From Pseudideonella sakaiensis (lineage in GTDB: Bacteria > Pseudomonadota > Gammaproteobacteria > Burkholderiales > Burkholderiaceae_C): a DNA stretch of 51,787 nucleotides. The notes beneath the pieces are model-generated. The model saw only the letters and a program-made list of their open reading frames with translations, made no database searches and had not been told where the DNA came from. This document shows, piece by piece, positions 35,290-44,058 of this stretch. Position numbers and translations under genes: made by a program. The stretch is taken from assembly GCF_001293525.1 (NCBI RefSeq), contig NZ_BBYR01000046.1:1-51787 (forward strand). The letters are read 5' to 3'. Every line of letters starts with the position of its first letter. Positions within the stretch are counted from its first letter, which is position 1.

Positions 35290-35778
35290 ATGGTCGACGA
35301 CATCCCCAGCCTGCGCCGCATCCTGAACAGCCACCGCCGCGTGGCCATCGTCGGCCTGTCCGCCGAGTGGCACCGCCCCAGCCACTTCGTCGCCAAGTAC
35401 CTGCTGCACCAGGGCTGGGAGGTGCACCCGGTGAACCCGCGCTACGCCGGCGGCGAGATCCTCGGGCGCCGCTGCGTGGCCCGGCTGGAGGACCTGGCGG
35501 GGCCGGTCGACATGGTCGACGTGTTCCGCCGCACCGAGGAGGTGCTGCCGATCGCGCAGGCGGCGCTGGCCCTCGGCGCGCGCTGCCTCTGGCAGCAGAT
35601 CGGCGTGCTGAACGAGGAGGCCGATCGCCTGGTGAGCGCCGCCGGCCTCGACAGCGTGATGGACCGCTGCGTGAAGATCGAGCACGCGCGGCTGTTCGGC
35701 GGCCTGCACTGGGCCGGCGTCAACACCCGTGTGATCTCGGCGCGCCGGGCCCCGGCTCCTGCGGCCGGGACGCCCTGA
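35290..35778 (+). CDS. CoA-binding-domain protein
   Basis: A 162-aa Rossmann-type CoA_binding_2 protein. The nucleotide loop reads RRVAIVGLSAEWHRPSHFVAKYL, followed by VHPVNPRYAGGEILGRR and the late CVKIEHAR segment, typical of YccU-like proteins. The biological role is unknown. ATG 35290 is preferred (domain begins at once); ATG 35260 would add ten residues. It lies 10 bp before metY, a recurrent pairing, so a role in sulfur or acyl-CoA metabolism is possible. Confidence 0.9.
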   Translation: MVDDIPSLRRILNSHRRVAIVGLSAEWHRPSHFVAKYLLHQGWEVHPVNPRYAGGEILGRRCVARLEDLAGPVDMVDVFRRTEEVLPIAQAALALGARCLWQQIGVLNEEADRLVSAAGLDSVMDRCVKIEHARLFGGLHWAGVNTRVISARRAPAPAAGTP

Positions 35779-35788
35779 GAGCGCCGCC

Positions 35789-37120
35789 ATGGCCGATCGC
35801 GCCTTCCGCCCCGAGACCCTGGCCATCCACGCCGGCCAGATCCCCGATGCCGCCACCGGCGCCCGCGCGCTGCCGATCTACCAGACCACCAGCTTCGTCT
35901 TCGACAGCGCCGACCACGCGGCCAGCCTGTTCAACCTGCAGACCTTCGGCAACGTCTATTCGCGGCTGAGCAACCCCACGGTGGCGGCGCTGGAGGAGCG
36001 CGTCGCGGCGCTCGAGGGCGGCCGTGCGGCAGTGGCCGGCGCCAGCGGCATGGCGGCCGAGTCGATGGCGCTGACCACGCTGCTGCAGGCCGGCGACCAC
36101 GTGGTGGCGGCCGGCGCGCTGTACGGCGGCAGCGTGACGATGCTGGCCGTGAGCCTGCGCAAGTTCGGCATCGAGACCAGCTTCGTCGACGCCACCGACC
36201 CCGCGGCCTTCGCGGCGGCGATGCGGCCCGAGACCCGCGCGGTGTTCGCGGAGAGCCTCGGCAACCCCAGCCTCGCCGTGCTCGACATCGCCGCGGTGGC
36301 CGACGTGGCGCACGCCCACGGCGTGCCGCTGATCGTCGACAACACGGTGCCCAGCCCCTACCTGTGCCAGCCGCTGGCCCATGGCGCGGACCTGGTGGTG
36401 CACTCGGCCACCAAGTACCTCGGCGGCCACGGCACCACGCTGGGCGGCGTGATCGTCGAGAGCGGGCGGCCGAACGGTGGCCGCGCGACCGGCCGCTTCG
36501 CGTGGGACAACGGCCTCTTCCCCGGCATGACCGAGCCCTCGCCCGGCTACCACGGCGTGAAGTTCCACGAGACCTTCGGCGACTTCGCGTTCACGATGCG
36601 CACCCGCATGGAGGCGCTGCGCGTGCACGGCGCGGCGCTGGCGCCACTGGCGGCCTGGCAGCTGCTGCAGGGCATCGAGACGCTGCCGCTGCGCATGGAG
36701 CGGCATTGCCGCAATGCGCTCGCCGTCGCGCGCCACCTGCAGCAGCACCCGGGCGTGGGCTGGGTCAGCTACCCGGGGCTGCCGGAGCACCCGCAGCACG
36801 CGCTCGTGCAGCGCCAGATGCGCACGGTCGACGGCCTGCCCGGCGCGTCCGGCCTGCTGGCCTTCGGCGTGCGCGGCGGCCTGGACGCCGGCGTGCGCTT
36901 CATCGAGGCGGCGCAGTTCATGAGCCACCTCGCGAACATCGGCGACACCCGCACGCTGGTCATCCACCCGGCCAGCACCACGCACCGCCAGCTCTCGCCA
37001 GAGCAGCAACTCGCCGCCGGCGTGCCGCCGGACATGGTGCGGATGTCGGTCGGCCTGGAGCACGTGGACGACATCCTCTGGGACATCGACCAGGCGCTGC
37101 ACGCGGCCGCGCGCGGCTGA
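35789..37120 (+). CDS. metY: O-acetylhomoserine sulfhydrylase
   Basis: PLP enzyme making homocysteine from O-acetylhomoserine and sulfide (methionine biosynthesis). The 443-aa length is typical of the MetY branch. Motifs: IYQTTSFVFDSADHAA, YSRLSNPTV, the PLP Lys in HSATKYLGGHGTTLGG, and the C-terminal HPASTTHRQLSPEQQLAAG. Cys/Met-metabolism family, cytoplasmic. It is probably cotranscribed with the CoA-binding protein gene. Confidence 0.95.
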   Translation: MADRAFRPETLAIHAGQIPDAATGARALPIYQTTSFVFDSADHAASLFNLQTFGNVYSRLSNPTVAALEERVAALEGGRAAVAGASGMAAESMALTTLLQAGDHVVAAGALYGGSVTMLAVSLRKFGIETSFVDATDPAAFAAAMRPETRAVFAESLGNPSLAVLDIAAVADVAHAHGVPLIVDNTVPSPYLCQPLAHGADLVVHSATKYLGGHGTTLGGVIVESGRPNGGRATGRFAWDNGLFPGMTEPSPGYHGVKFHETFGDFAFTMRTRMEALRVHGAALAPLAAWQLLQGIETLPLRMERHCRNALAVARHLQQHPGVGWVSYPGLPEHPQHALVQRQMRTVDGLPGASGLLAFGVRGGLDAGVRFIEAAQFMSHLANIGDTRTLVIHPASTTHRQLSPEQQLAAGVPPDMVRMSVGLEHVDDILWDIDQALHAAARG

Positions 37121-37307
37121 GCCGGCCGGCGCGGCCCGCCGTGGCTGGTCGGCGCGCATGCCGCGGAGGGCAGCCGCCGGCCCGTGGGCGCTGTGCGCAC
37201 GCGCCGCGCCACGGCGCAGCGACGCGGCGGGAACTTCCGCCACCGCGGCGAGCCAGAGGGGGCGACCCGGCCCGTCCGGCCGACCCTGCGACGATGAGGA
37301 GACCGCG

Positions 37308-38318
37308 ATGCCGCCCCCCGCACCGTCCCGCCCGACCGAGGCCGCCGCCGGACCGGCGGCGCCACCCCGCCGCGGGCTGCTCGCCTCGGGCCTGGCGCTG
37401 GCCGTCGGCGCCGCCTTCGGCCCGGGACCGCGCCGCGCGGTCGCCGCTGAGGCCAGCGACGCCTACCGCCCCGAGAGCGGCCAGCCGGGCAAGGACGTGG
37501 TCTGGGTGCCGACCCCCGACGCGGCGGTCGAGCGCATGCTGCAGATGGGCGAGGTCGGCCCGGCGGACCGCCTGGTGGACCTCGGCTCCGGCGACGGGAA
37601 GATCGTCATCGCCGCCGCGCTCGGCCGCGGCGCGCGTGCGCTGGGGCTCGAGTTCAACCCGCAGCTGGTGGCGCTGTCGCGCCAGCGGGCGCGTGCCGCC
37701 GGCCTGACCGAGGAGCGGGCGCGCTTCCGCGAGGCAGACATCTTCGCCACCGACTTCTCCGACGCGACGGTCGTGACCATGTACCTGCTGCCGCAGCTCA
37801 ACCTGCGGCTGCGGCCCACGCTGTTCGCGATGGCGCCTGGCACCCGCGTCGTCTCGCACTCCTTCGACATGGGCGAGTGGCTGCCCGACGAGCAGGGGCG
37901 CGCCGGCCTGGCGCAGCTCTACCGCTGGACCGTGCCGGCGAACGCCTCGGGGGCCTGGGCGCTGGAGGCGCCGGGCCTGGGGCTGCCGGCCACCACGTTC
38001 GAGCTGCGCCAGCGCTTCCAGCGGGTGGACGGGGAGGCGCGGGTCGACGACGGCTCGGCCGGACTCGTGGATGCCCGGCTGGACGGCGACCGCCTGCGCT
38101 TCGCGTGGCGCGCGCCCGATGGCCGCGCGATCCATTTCGACGGACGCGTCGCCGGCGACCGCTGGCGCGGCCTGGCGACGCGCAGCGGCGCCGCGCCAGT
38201 GCCGGCCGAGGCGAGCCACCGCGGCGGGCGCACGCCGATCGACGGCCGCGACGCGGCCGACGCGCCGCAGCGCCTGTCGTCCGCCGGTGCGGCCGCTGGA
38301 CCGGTGCGCCTGCGATGA
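37308..38318 (+). CDS. exported class I SAM-dependent methyltransferase (FAM173-like)
   Basis: A 336-aa protein with an N-terminal RRGLLASGLALAVG segment that looks like a Tat or Sec export signal or an anchor. The SAM-binding fold follows: RLVDLGSGDGKIVIAAA (motif I), LGLEFNPQLVALS, and VVTMYLLPQLNLRLRP. That pattern is like the FAM173/ATPSc-KMT lysine methyltransferases. The second half (about 190-300) may be a lipocalin-like beta domain. An exported SAM enzyme is odd, because SAM is cytoplasmic; the segment may be a membrane anchor with a cytoplasmic catalytic domain. GAGGAG precedes the ATG. It overlaps the permease by ATGA. Confidence 0.8.
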   Translation: MPPPAPSRPTEAAAGPAAPPRRGLLASGLALAVGAAFGPGPRRAVAAEASDAYRPESGQPGKDVVWVPTPDAAVERMLQMGEVGPADRLVDLGSGDGKIVIAAALGRGARALGLEFNPQLVALSRQRARAAGLTEERARFREADIFATDFSDATVVTMYLLPQLNLRLRPTLFAMAPGTRVVSHSFDMGEWLPDEQGRAGLAQLYRWTVPANASGAWALEAPGLGLPATTFELRQRFQRVDGEARVDDGSAGLVDARLDGDRLRFAWRAPDGRAIHFDGRVAGDRWRGLATRSGAAPVPAEASHRGGRTPIDGRDAADAPQRLSSAGAAAGPVRLR

Positions 38319-39718
38319 CGGCGCCCCCGGGCGGGGCGGGTGCGGCCACGCTGCGGCCCTGGCAGGCGGTGGCGATCGTCGTCGGCATCGTCGTCGGTGC
38401 CGGCATCTTCAAGACACCGGCGCTGGTGGCCGGCCAGGTGCCGTCGGTGGGCTGGATGCTGGCGCTGTGGGCGGCCGGCGGCCTGCTGACGCTGTGCGGC
38501 GCGCTGGTCTACGCGGAGCTGTCGACCACCTGGCCCAGCCACGCGGGCGAGTACCACTTCCTCGGCCGCGCCTGGGGCCGGCCGGTCGCCTCGCTGTATG
38601 CCTGGGCGCGCTTCACGGTGATCACCACCGGCTCGCTGGTGCTGCTCGGCTACGTCTACGGCGACTACGCGACCCAGCTGCTGCCGCTCGGCCCGCACTC
38701 CGCGGCCTGGCATGCGGGGCTGGCGATCGCCGTGCTGACCGCGCTGAACCTGCGCAGCCTGCGCAGCGGCGCGAACGCGCAGGCGCTGATGACCGCGCTC
38801 GAGCTGCTCGGGCTGCTGTTGATCGTCGCCGCCGGCCTCGCGGTGGCCGCCGGGTTCGGGCCCGTCGCGGCGACCGCCGCGGGCCCGACGGCCGGGCCGG
38901 CCGCCGTGCCGGGGCTGCCGGCCGCCGGGCCGACGGCCGGCGCGCTCGGCCTGGCGATGGTCTTCGTGCTACTGACCTACGGCGGCTGGAACGATGCCGC
39001 CTACCTCAGCGCCGACCTGCGCGGGCGGCGCGCCATCGCCGGGGTGCTGCTGGTCTCGGTGGCGATCGTGACCGCGCTCTACCTGGCGGTGAACGCGGCC
39101 TACGCGGCCATCCTCGGTCGCGCGGGCCTCGCGGCCTCGGCGGCGCCGGCGGCCGACGCGCTGCGCGTGGTCTTCGGGGCCGCGGCGGGCCAGCTCGTCG
39201 CCGCCATGGTGGCGATGGCGGCGCTGACCTCGATGAACGCGACCCTGATCGTCGGCGCGCGCACGGCGCAGGCGCTCGGCGAGGACTGGCCGGTGCTGCG
39301 CGGGCTCGGGCGCTGGGACGCCGGCCGCGGCACGCCGCCGGTGGCGCTGCTGGCCCAGGGCGCGCTCGCGCTGGCGCTGGTCGTGCTGGCGGCGGCGGGC
39401 GGGCGCGGCTTCCAGGCGATGGTGGAGTTCACCGCGCCGGTGTTCTGGCTGTTCTTCCTGCTCACCGGGCTGGCGCTGTTCCGGCTGCGCGCCCGCGAGC
39501 CGCTGCGGCCGCGGCCCTTCCGCGTGCCCGGCTACCCGGTGCTGCCGGCGTTGTTCTGCCTGAGCTGCGCGGGCATGCTGTGGTCCAGCCTCGGCTACGT
39601 CGGCGGGCAGCGGCTGGCGGGGGTCAGCGCGGCCTGGGTGGGCCTGGCCGTGCTCGGCAGCGGCGCACTGGCGCTGGCGCTGCTGCACGGGCTCGAGCGG
39701 CGCGCGCGGCGGATCTAA
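38315..39718 (+). CDS. APC-superfamily amino-acid permease
   Basis: A 467-aa inner-membrane transporter with about twelve hydrophobic segments. The APC signature is in the first helix (VGIVVGAGIFKTPALVA), then ELSTTWPSHAGEYHFLGRAWG. The substrate is unknown; sequences of this type include LAT-like and basic amino-acid permeases. A Pro/Ala/Gly-rich loop lies near residues 195-210. It starts within the methyltransferase stop (ATGA), suggesting the two are functionally coupled. Confidence 0.9.
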   Translation: MTAPPGGAGAATLRPWQAVAIVVGIVVGAGIFKTPALVAGQVPSVGWMLALWAAGGLLTLCGALVYAELSTTWPSHAGEYHFLGRAWGRPVASLYAWARFTVITTGSLVLLGYVYGDYATQLLPLGPHSAAWHAGLAIAVLTALNLRSLRSGANAQALMTALELLGLLLIVAAGLAVAAGFGPVAATAAGPTAGPAAVPGLPAAGPTAGALGLAMVFVLLTYGGWNDAAYLSADLRGRRAIAGVLLVSVAIVTALYLAVNAAYAAILGRAGLAASAAPAADALRVVFGAAAGQLVAAMVAMAALTSMNATLIVGARTAQALGEDWPVLRGLGRWDAGRGTPPVALLAQGALALALVVLAAAGGRGFQAMVEFTAPVFWLFFLLTGLALFRLRAREPLRPRPFRVPGYPVLPALFCLSCAGMLWSSLGYVGGQRLAGVSAAWVGLAVLGSGALALALLHGLERRARRI

Positions 39719-39762
39719 GATGCCGGGCCGGCGCGCCGCCGCCGCCGCAGGAGCACCCGCCG

Positions 39763-41409
39763 ATGAGCCTCTACGACCAGGACCTGGACCCGACCCCCGC
39801 CAACCACGTCGCCCTCAGCCCCGTGAGCTTCGTCGAGCGCAGCGCCGAGGTCTTCGGCGACCTGCCGGCGGTGGTGCACGGCGCGCGCCGCTACACCTGG
39901 GCCCAGGTGCGGGAACGCTCGGCGCGCCTGGCGGCGGCGCTGCGCGCGCACGGCATCGGCCGCGGCGACACCGTCAGCGTGATGCTGCCGAACACGCCCG
40001 AGATGGTAGAGGCGCACTACGCGGTGCCGGCACTGGGCGCGGTGCTGAACACGCTCAACACGCGGCTGGACGCGCCGCTGCTGGCCTGGCAGATGAACCA
40101 CTGCGAGGCCGCGGTGCTGATCACCGACACCGAGTTCTCGCCCACCATGGCCCGCGCGCTGGCGCTGCTGCGCGACGAGCACGGCCGCACGCCGCTGGTG
40201 ATCGACGTGGCCGACAGCGAGTTCGCCGGCCCCGGCGAGCGCCTCGGCGCGCACGACTACGAGGCCTGGCTGGCGGCGCATGCCCCGCTGCCGCGGCTGG
40301 AGGGCCCGGCGGACGAGTGGGACGCGATCGCCGTCAGCTACACCAGCGGCACCACCGGCGACCCGAAGGGCGTGGTCACCCACCACCGCGGCGCCTACCT
40401 GAACGCGGTGTGCAACGCGGCCACCTGGACCATGCCGCACTTCCCGCGCTACCTGTGGACGCTGCCGATGTTCCACTGCAACGGCTGGTGCTTCCCGTGG
40501 ACGGTGGCGATGCTCGGTGGCACCCACGTCTGCCTGCGCCGCGTCGATGCGCAGTCCATCCTCGAGGCGATGCGGCTGCACCGCGTCGACCACTACTGCG
40601 CGGCGCCGATCGTGCACAACCTGCTGATCAGCGCGCCGGCGGCCTGGCGCGAAGGCATCGACCAGCGGGTGCGCGGCATGGTGGCCGGCGCGGCGCCTCC
40701 GGCCGCGATGATCGAGGGCATGGCGCGGCTGGGCTTCGACATCACCCATGTCTACGGCCTGACCGAGGTCTACGGGCCGGCGGCGGTGGCCGTGAAGCGC
40801 CCGGGCTGGGCCGAGGCCGACCTGTCCGAGCAGACGCGGCTGAACGGCCGCCAGGGCGTGCGCTATGCGCTGCAGGAGGGCATGTCGGTGCGCGACCCGC
40901 AGACTCTGGCCGAGCTGCCGGCCGACGGCAGCAGCATGGGCGAGATCATGTTCCGCGGCAACCTGGTGATGAAGGGCTACCTGAAGAACCCGGCCGCGAC
41001 GCGTCAGGCCTTCGCGGGCGGCTGGTTCCACACCGGCGACCTGGCGGTGATGGAGCCCGACCGCTACGTGAAGATCAAGGACCGCAGCAAGGACATCATC
41101 ATCAGCGGCGGCGAGAACATCAGCTCGATCGAGGTGGAGGACGCGCTCTACCGGCACCCCGCGGTGATGGCCTGCGCGGTGGTGGCGCGGCCGGACCCGA
41201 AGTGGGGCGAGTCGCCGGTGGCCTTCGTCGAGTGCAAGCCGGACGCCGCCGTCACCGCCGAGGAGCTGATCGCGCACTGCCGCACGCTGCTGGCCGGCTA
41301 CAAGCTGCCGCGCGAGATCCGCTTCGAGCCGATCCCGAAGACCTCGACCGGCAAGATCCAGAAGTTCTCGCTGCGCGAGCGCGCGCGCTCGGCCAGCGCG
41401 ATCGAATGA
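39763..41409 (+). CDS. acyl-CoA synthetase (AMP-forming)
   Basis: Activates a carboxylic acid to its CoA thioester via an acyl-adenylate. The 548-aa protein has the AMP-binding motif SYTSGTTGDPKGVVTHH, GLTEVYGPAAV, GWFHTGDLAV, KDRSKDIIISGGENIS and the C-terminal Lys motif PKTSTGKIQK. The type is like medium/short-chain acyl-CoA ligases in beta-oxidation clusters. GGAG lies 10 nt upstream. It is followed 35 bp later by the ECHDC3-like gene, so both probably act on the same acyl group. Confidence 0.93.
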   Translation: MSLYDQDLDPTPANHVALSPVSFVERSAEVFGDLPAVVHGARRYTWAQVRERSARLAAALRAHGIGRGDTVSVMLPNTPEMVEAHYAVPALGAVLNTLNTRLDAPLLAWQMNHCEAAVLITDTEFSPTMARALALLRDEHGRTPLVIDVADSEFAGPGERLGAHDYEAWLAAHAPLPRLEGPADEWDAIAVSYTSGTTGDPKGVVTHHRGAYLNAVCNAATWTMPHFPRYLWTLPMFHCNGWCFPWTVAMLGGTHVCLRRVDAQSILEAMRLHRVDHYCAAPIVHNLLISAPAAWREGIDQRVRGMVAGAAPPAAMIEGMARLGFDITHVYGLTEVYGPAAVAVKRPGWAEADLSEQTRLNGRQGVRYALQEGMSVRDPQTLAELPADGSSMGEIMFRGNLVMKGYLKNPAATRQAFAGGWFHTGDLAVMEPDRYVKIKDRSKDIIISGGENISSIEVEDALYRHPAVMACAVVARPDPKWGESPVAFVECKPDAAVTAEELIAHCRTLLAGYKLPREIRFEPIPKTSTGKIQKFSLRERARSASAIE

Positions 41410-41444
41410 GCCCGCCGGCCGCGGTCCGCCCGCAGGAGCAAGCC

Positions 41445-42245
41445 ATGTCCTCCGCCACGCCCACCCCCGACGCCGAACCCCTGGTGCGCCGCGCCCGCGA
41501 TGCGCGCGGCGTCGTGACCCTGACGCTGAACAGGCCGCAGGCCTTCAATGCGCTGAGCGAGGCGATGCTCGATGCGCTGCAGGCCGAGATCGACGCGCTG
41601 GCCGGCGACGACGCGGCCCGCGTCGTGGTGCTGGCCGCCGCCGGCCGCGCCTACTGCGCCGGGCACGACCTGAAGGAGATGCGCGCCGAGCCCTCGCAGG
41701 CCGCCTACGAGCGCCTGTTCGCGCGCTGCACCCGGGTGATGCTGGGCCTGCAGCGCCTGCCGCTGCCGGTGATCGCGCAGGTGCAGGGCCTGGCGACCGC
41801 TGCCGGCTGCCAGCTGGTGGCGATGTGCGACCTGGCGGTGGCCGCCGAGGGCACGCGCTTCGCGGTCAGCGGCGTGAACCTCGGGCTGTTCTGCTCGACG
41901 CCGAGCGTCGCGCTGAGCCGCAACCTGCCGCGCAAGGCCGCCTTCGAGCTGCTGGTGACCGGCGACTTCATCGACGCCGGGCGAGCGCAGGCGCTGGGTC
42001 TCGTGAACCGGGTCGTGCCGGCCGACGCGCTGGACGAGGAGGTGGAGCGGCTGGCCGCCAGCATCGTCGCCAAGCCCCGCGTCGCGGTGGCGATGGGCAA
42101 GGCGTTGTTCTATCGGCAGATCGAGCAGGGCATCGCCGCGGCCTACGAGGACGCCGGCCGCACGATGGCCTGCAACATGATGGACCCGGCCGCGCTGGAG
42201 GGCGTGCAGGCCTTCATCGAGAAGCGGCCGCCGGCCTGGCCGTGA
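41445..42245 (+). CDS. enoyl-CoA hydratase/isomerase family protein (ECHDC3-like)
   Basis: A 266-aa crotonase-fold protein. AGHDLKEM forms the usual oxyanion strand. At the two positions where active hydratases carry Glu, the sequence reads GLATAAGCQLVA and GLFCSTPSVALSRNL, without either Glu. This is the pattern of the ECHDC3 subgroup, as is KALFYRQIEQGIAAAY near the end. Enoyl-CoA hydratase activity is therefore doubtful; other CoA chemistry is possible. It overlaps the convergent regulator gene by 32 bp. Confidence 0.9.
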   Translation: MSSATPTPDAEPLVRRARDARGVVTLTLNRPQAFNALSEAMLDALQAEIDALAGDDAARVVVLAAAGRAYCAGHDLKEMRAEPSQAAYERLFARCTRVMLGLQRLPLPVIAQVQGLATAAGCQLVAMCDLAVAAEGTRFAVSGVNLGLFCSTPSVALSRNLPRKAAFELLVTGDFIDAGRAQALGLVNRVVPADALDEEVERLAASIVAKPRVAVAMGKALFYRQIEQGIAAAYEDAGRTMACNMMDPAALEGVQAFIEKRPPAWP

Positions 42246-43323
42246 GCGCGGGCCGCCAGCTCGCGAAGCTGTCCTCCAGCGTGCTCACCTCGCCGGCGCC
42301 GTCCGGCCGGTAGCCGGGGAGCTGGTCCACCGCGGCCTTGAAGTCGGGGCCGGCCAGCACCGCGCGCAGCGCCTGCAGCGCCGGCGTCTCGAGCGTGCGC
42401 TCGTCGCAGAGCAGGAAGTAGCGCTCGGTCTGGCAGGGGATGAACTCGAGCGCGAACTGGCGCGCCGGCGCCTCCAGCCCGAAGCCTGCGTCGGCCATGT
42501 CGCTCGCCACGTAGGCGGCCACCGCCGCATGGGTGTACTCGCACTGCTCGTGGCCGCGCACCCGGGCCGGGTCCACGCCGTGGCGGCGCAGCATCTGGTC
42601 GAGCAGGAAGCGGGTGCCGGAGCCGGGCTGGCGGTTCACGAAGCGCACGTCGGGCCGCGCCAGGTCCTCCACCGAGTAGATCTTCTTCGGGTTGCCGGCC
42701 GCCACCACCAGGCCCTGGCGGCGCGTGGCCACGCCGATCAGGCGCTGCGAGCGCGGCCGGAACCAGGCCGCGTAGTGCGCCACCGCCGCCGCCTCGTGCT
42801 CGCCCAGCGGCACGTGGAAGCCCGCGACCTCGCAGCCGCCGCTGTTCAGCGACCCCAGCGCCTCGGCGGTGCCGCAGTACTTCAGCTCGTGCGCCAGCCC
42901 CTGCTGCTGCAGCAGACCGTGCAGCGCCTGCACCGCGAAGCCGTGGCTGGCATGGATGCGCAGCCGCGGCGGCGGGGCCGCCAGCACCTTCGCGATCTCG
43001 GCATGCAGCTCCGAGGCCAGCGTGTCCAGCAGCGGCGACAGGCGCGCGGCGATGCGGCGGTCGGCCCAGACCAGCTTCTCGCCCAGCGGCGTCAGCCGCG
43101 AGCCCTTGCCGCGCTCCATCGTCAGCAGCGGCTCGCCGAACAGCGCCTCGCCCTCGCGCAGCAGCTGCCAGGCGTGCCGGTAGGAGAGGGCGGCGGCCTC
43201 GCAGGCGCGCGCCAGGCTGCCGTGCTCGTGCACCCGCACCAGCAGCTCGACCACCCGGGGCGAGAGCGCATCGCCGTCGCTGCGGTTCAGCGTCCAGACC
43301 GGGCGGATGCGCACCTCATGCAT
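42214..43323 (-). CDS. ModE-type HTH regulator with periplasmic-binding-like domain (formate dehydrogenase regulator candidate)
   Basis: A 369-aa transcription regulator. The N-terminal winged helix is ModE/LysR-like (VHEHGSLARACEAAALSYRHAWQLL). From about residue 115 it has a substrate-binding-protein-like effector domain (RLRIHASHGFAVQALHGLL, FVNRQPGSGTRFLLDQML, the latter a molybdate/PBP_like signature). It is divergent from fdsG across 237 bp, so it probably controls the fds operon, perhaps sensing formate or molybdate; the ligand is an inference. Related regulators near fds genes are called FdsR in Cupriavidus. Start is the ATG giving MHEVRIRPVW. Confidence 0.85.
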   Translation of the reverse strand: MHEVRIRPVWTLNRSDGDALSPRVVELLVRVHEHGSLARACEAAALSYRHAWQLLREGEALFGEPLLTMERGKGSRLTPLGEKLVWADRRIAARLSPLLDTLASELHAEIAKVLAAPPPRLRIHASHGFAVQALHGLLQQQGLAHELKYCGTAEALGSLNSGGCEVAGFHVPLGEHEAAAVAHYAAWFRPRSQRLIGVATRRQGLVVAAGNPKKIYSVEDLARPDVRFVNRQPGSGTRFLLDQMLRRHGVDPARVRGHEQCEYTHAAVAAYVASDMADAGFGLEAPARQFALEFIPCQTERYFLLCDERTLETPALQALRAVLAGPDFKAAVDQLPGYRPDGAGEVSTLEDSFASWRPALTARPAAASR

Positions 43324-43388
43324 CGGCGCGGGCCCCGGCCGGCGGCACCGGCGCGGGGGCGGACTGCGGGTTACTACGCAGAGTCATA

Positions 43389-43402
43389 GGAGATCGATCT
43401 CC
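43389..43402. promoter_or_regulatory. 14-bp palindrome in the fds regulatory region
   Basis: GGAGATCGATCTCC is a perfect palindrome 66 bp upstream of the regulator start and 159 bp before fdsG. Two CATATG hexamers lie at 43477-43482 and 43493-43498, 16 bp apart, nearer fdsG. Either could be an operator for the divergent regulator. Confidence 0.5.
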
Positions 43403-43560
43403 GGTGAGATGCGCCGACGCGCTCATATTGCGGCCCATCGGAGCGGCGCCTACAGTCGCTTCCGGCGGGCCTGCATCATATGTGGTCCGTGTCATATGGC
43501 AAGCCGCCGGGGGCGTCCGGCGGCCGGCCGGTTCCCCGATCCCACCGTGCAGGAGCGCCC

Positions 43561-44058
43561 ATGGACATCGACACCGAGGCCTTGCGCCAGCTGGCCACGG
43601 CGCACCGGGCGCAGCCGGGCGGCCTGCTGCCGGCGCTGCACGCGATCCAGGACCGCTGGGGCCACGTGCCGCCGCAGGGTGTGCCGGTGATCGCGGAGGT
43701 CTTCAACCTGTCGCGCGCCGAGGTGCACGGCGTCGTCACCTACTACCACCACTTCCGCAGCGCGCCGCCGGGCCGCCACGTGGTGCAGCTGTGCCGCGCC
43801 GAGGCCTGCCAGGCGATGGGCGCGGAGGACCTGGTGGCGCATGCCGAGCGCCAGGCCGGCTGTGCGCTGCACGCCACCTCGGCCGACGGCCGGCTGACGC
43901 TCGAGCCGGTCTACTGCCTGGGCCTGTGCGCCTCGTCGCCCGCGATCGCGATCGATGGCGAGCCGCATGCCCGCATCACGCCGCAGCGCTACGACGCGCT
44001 GATCGGCGCGCTGGTCGACGCGGCAGTGCCCGCCCCGGCCCTCGCGGAGGCCCCGTGA
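43561..44058 (+). CDS. fdsG: NAD-dependent formate dehydrogenase gamma subunit (NuoE-like)
   Basis: A 165-aa [2Fe-2S] subunit related to complex I NuoE. It passes electrons in the soluble Mo-dependent formate dehydrogenase FdsABG. Cluster Cys are visible as QLCRAEACQ (C-x4-C) and YCLGLCASSP (C-x3-C). The ATG at 43561 has GGAG in GCAGGAGCGCCC upstream. It is the first gene of fdsGBA-fdhD-fdsD and overlaps fdsB by GTGA. Confidence 0.95.
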   Translation: MDIDTEALRQLATAHRAQPGGLLPALHAIQDRWGHVPPQGVPVIAEVFNLSRAEVHGVVTYYHHFRSAPPGRHVVQLCRAEACQAMGAEDLVAHAERQAGCALHATSADGRLTLEPVYCLGLCASSPAIAIDGEPHARITPQRYDALIGALVDAAVPAPALAEAP

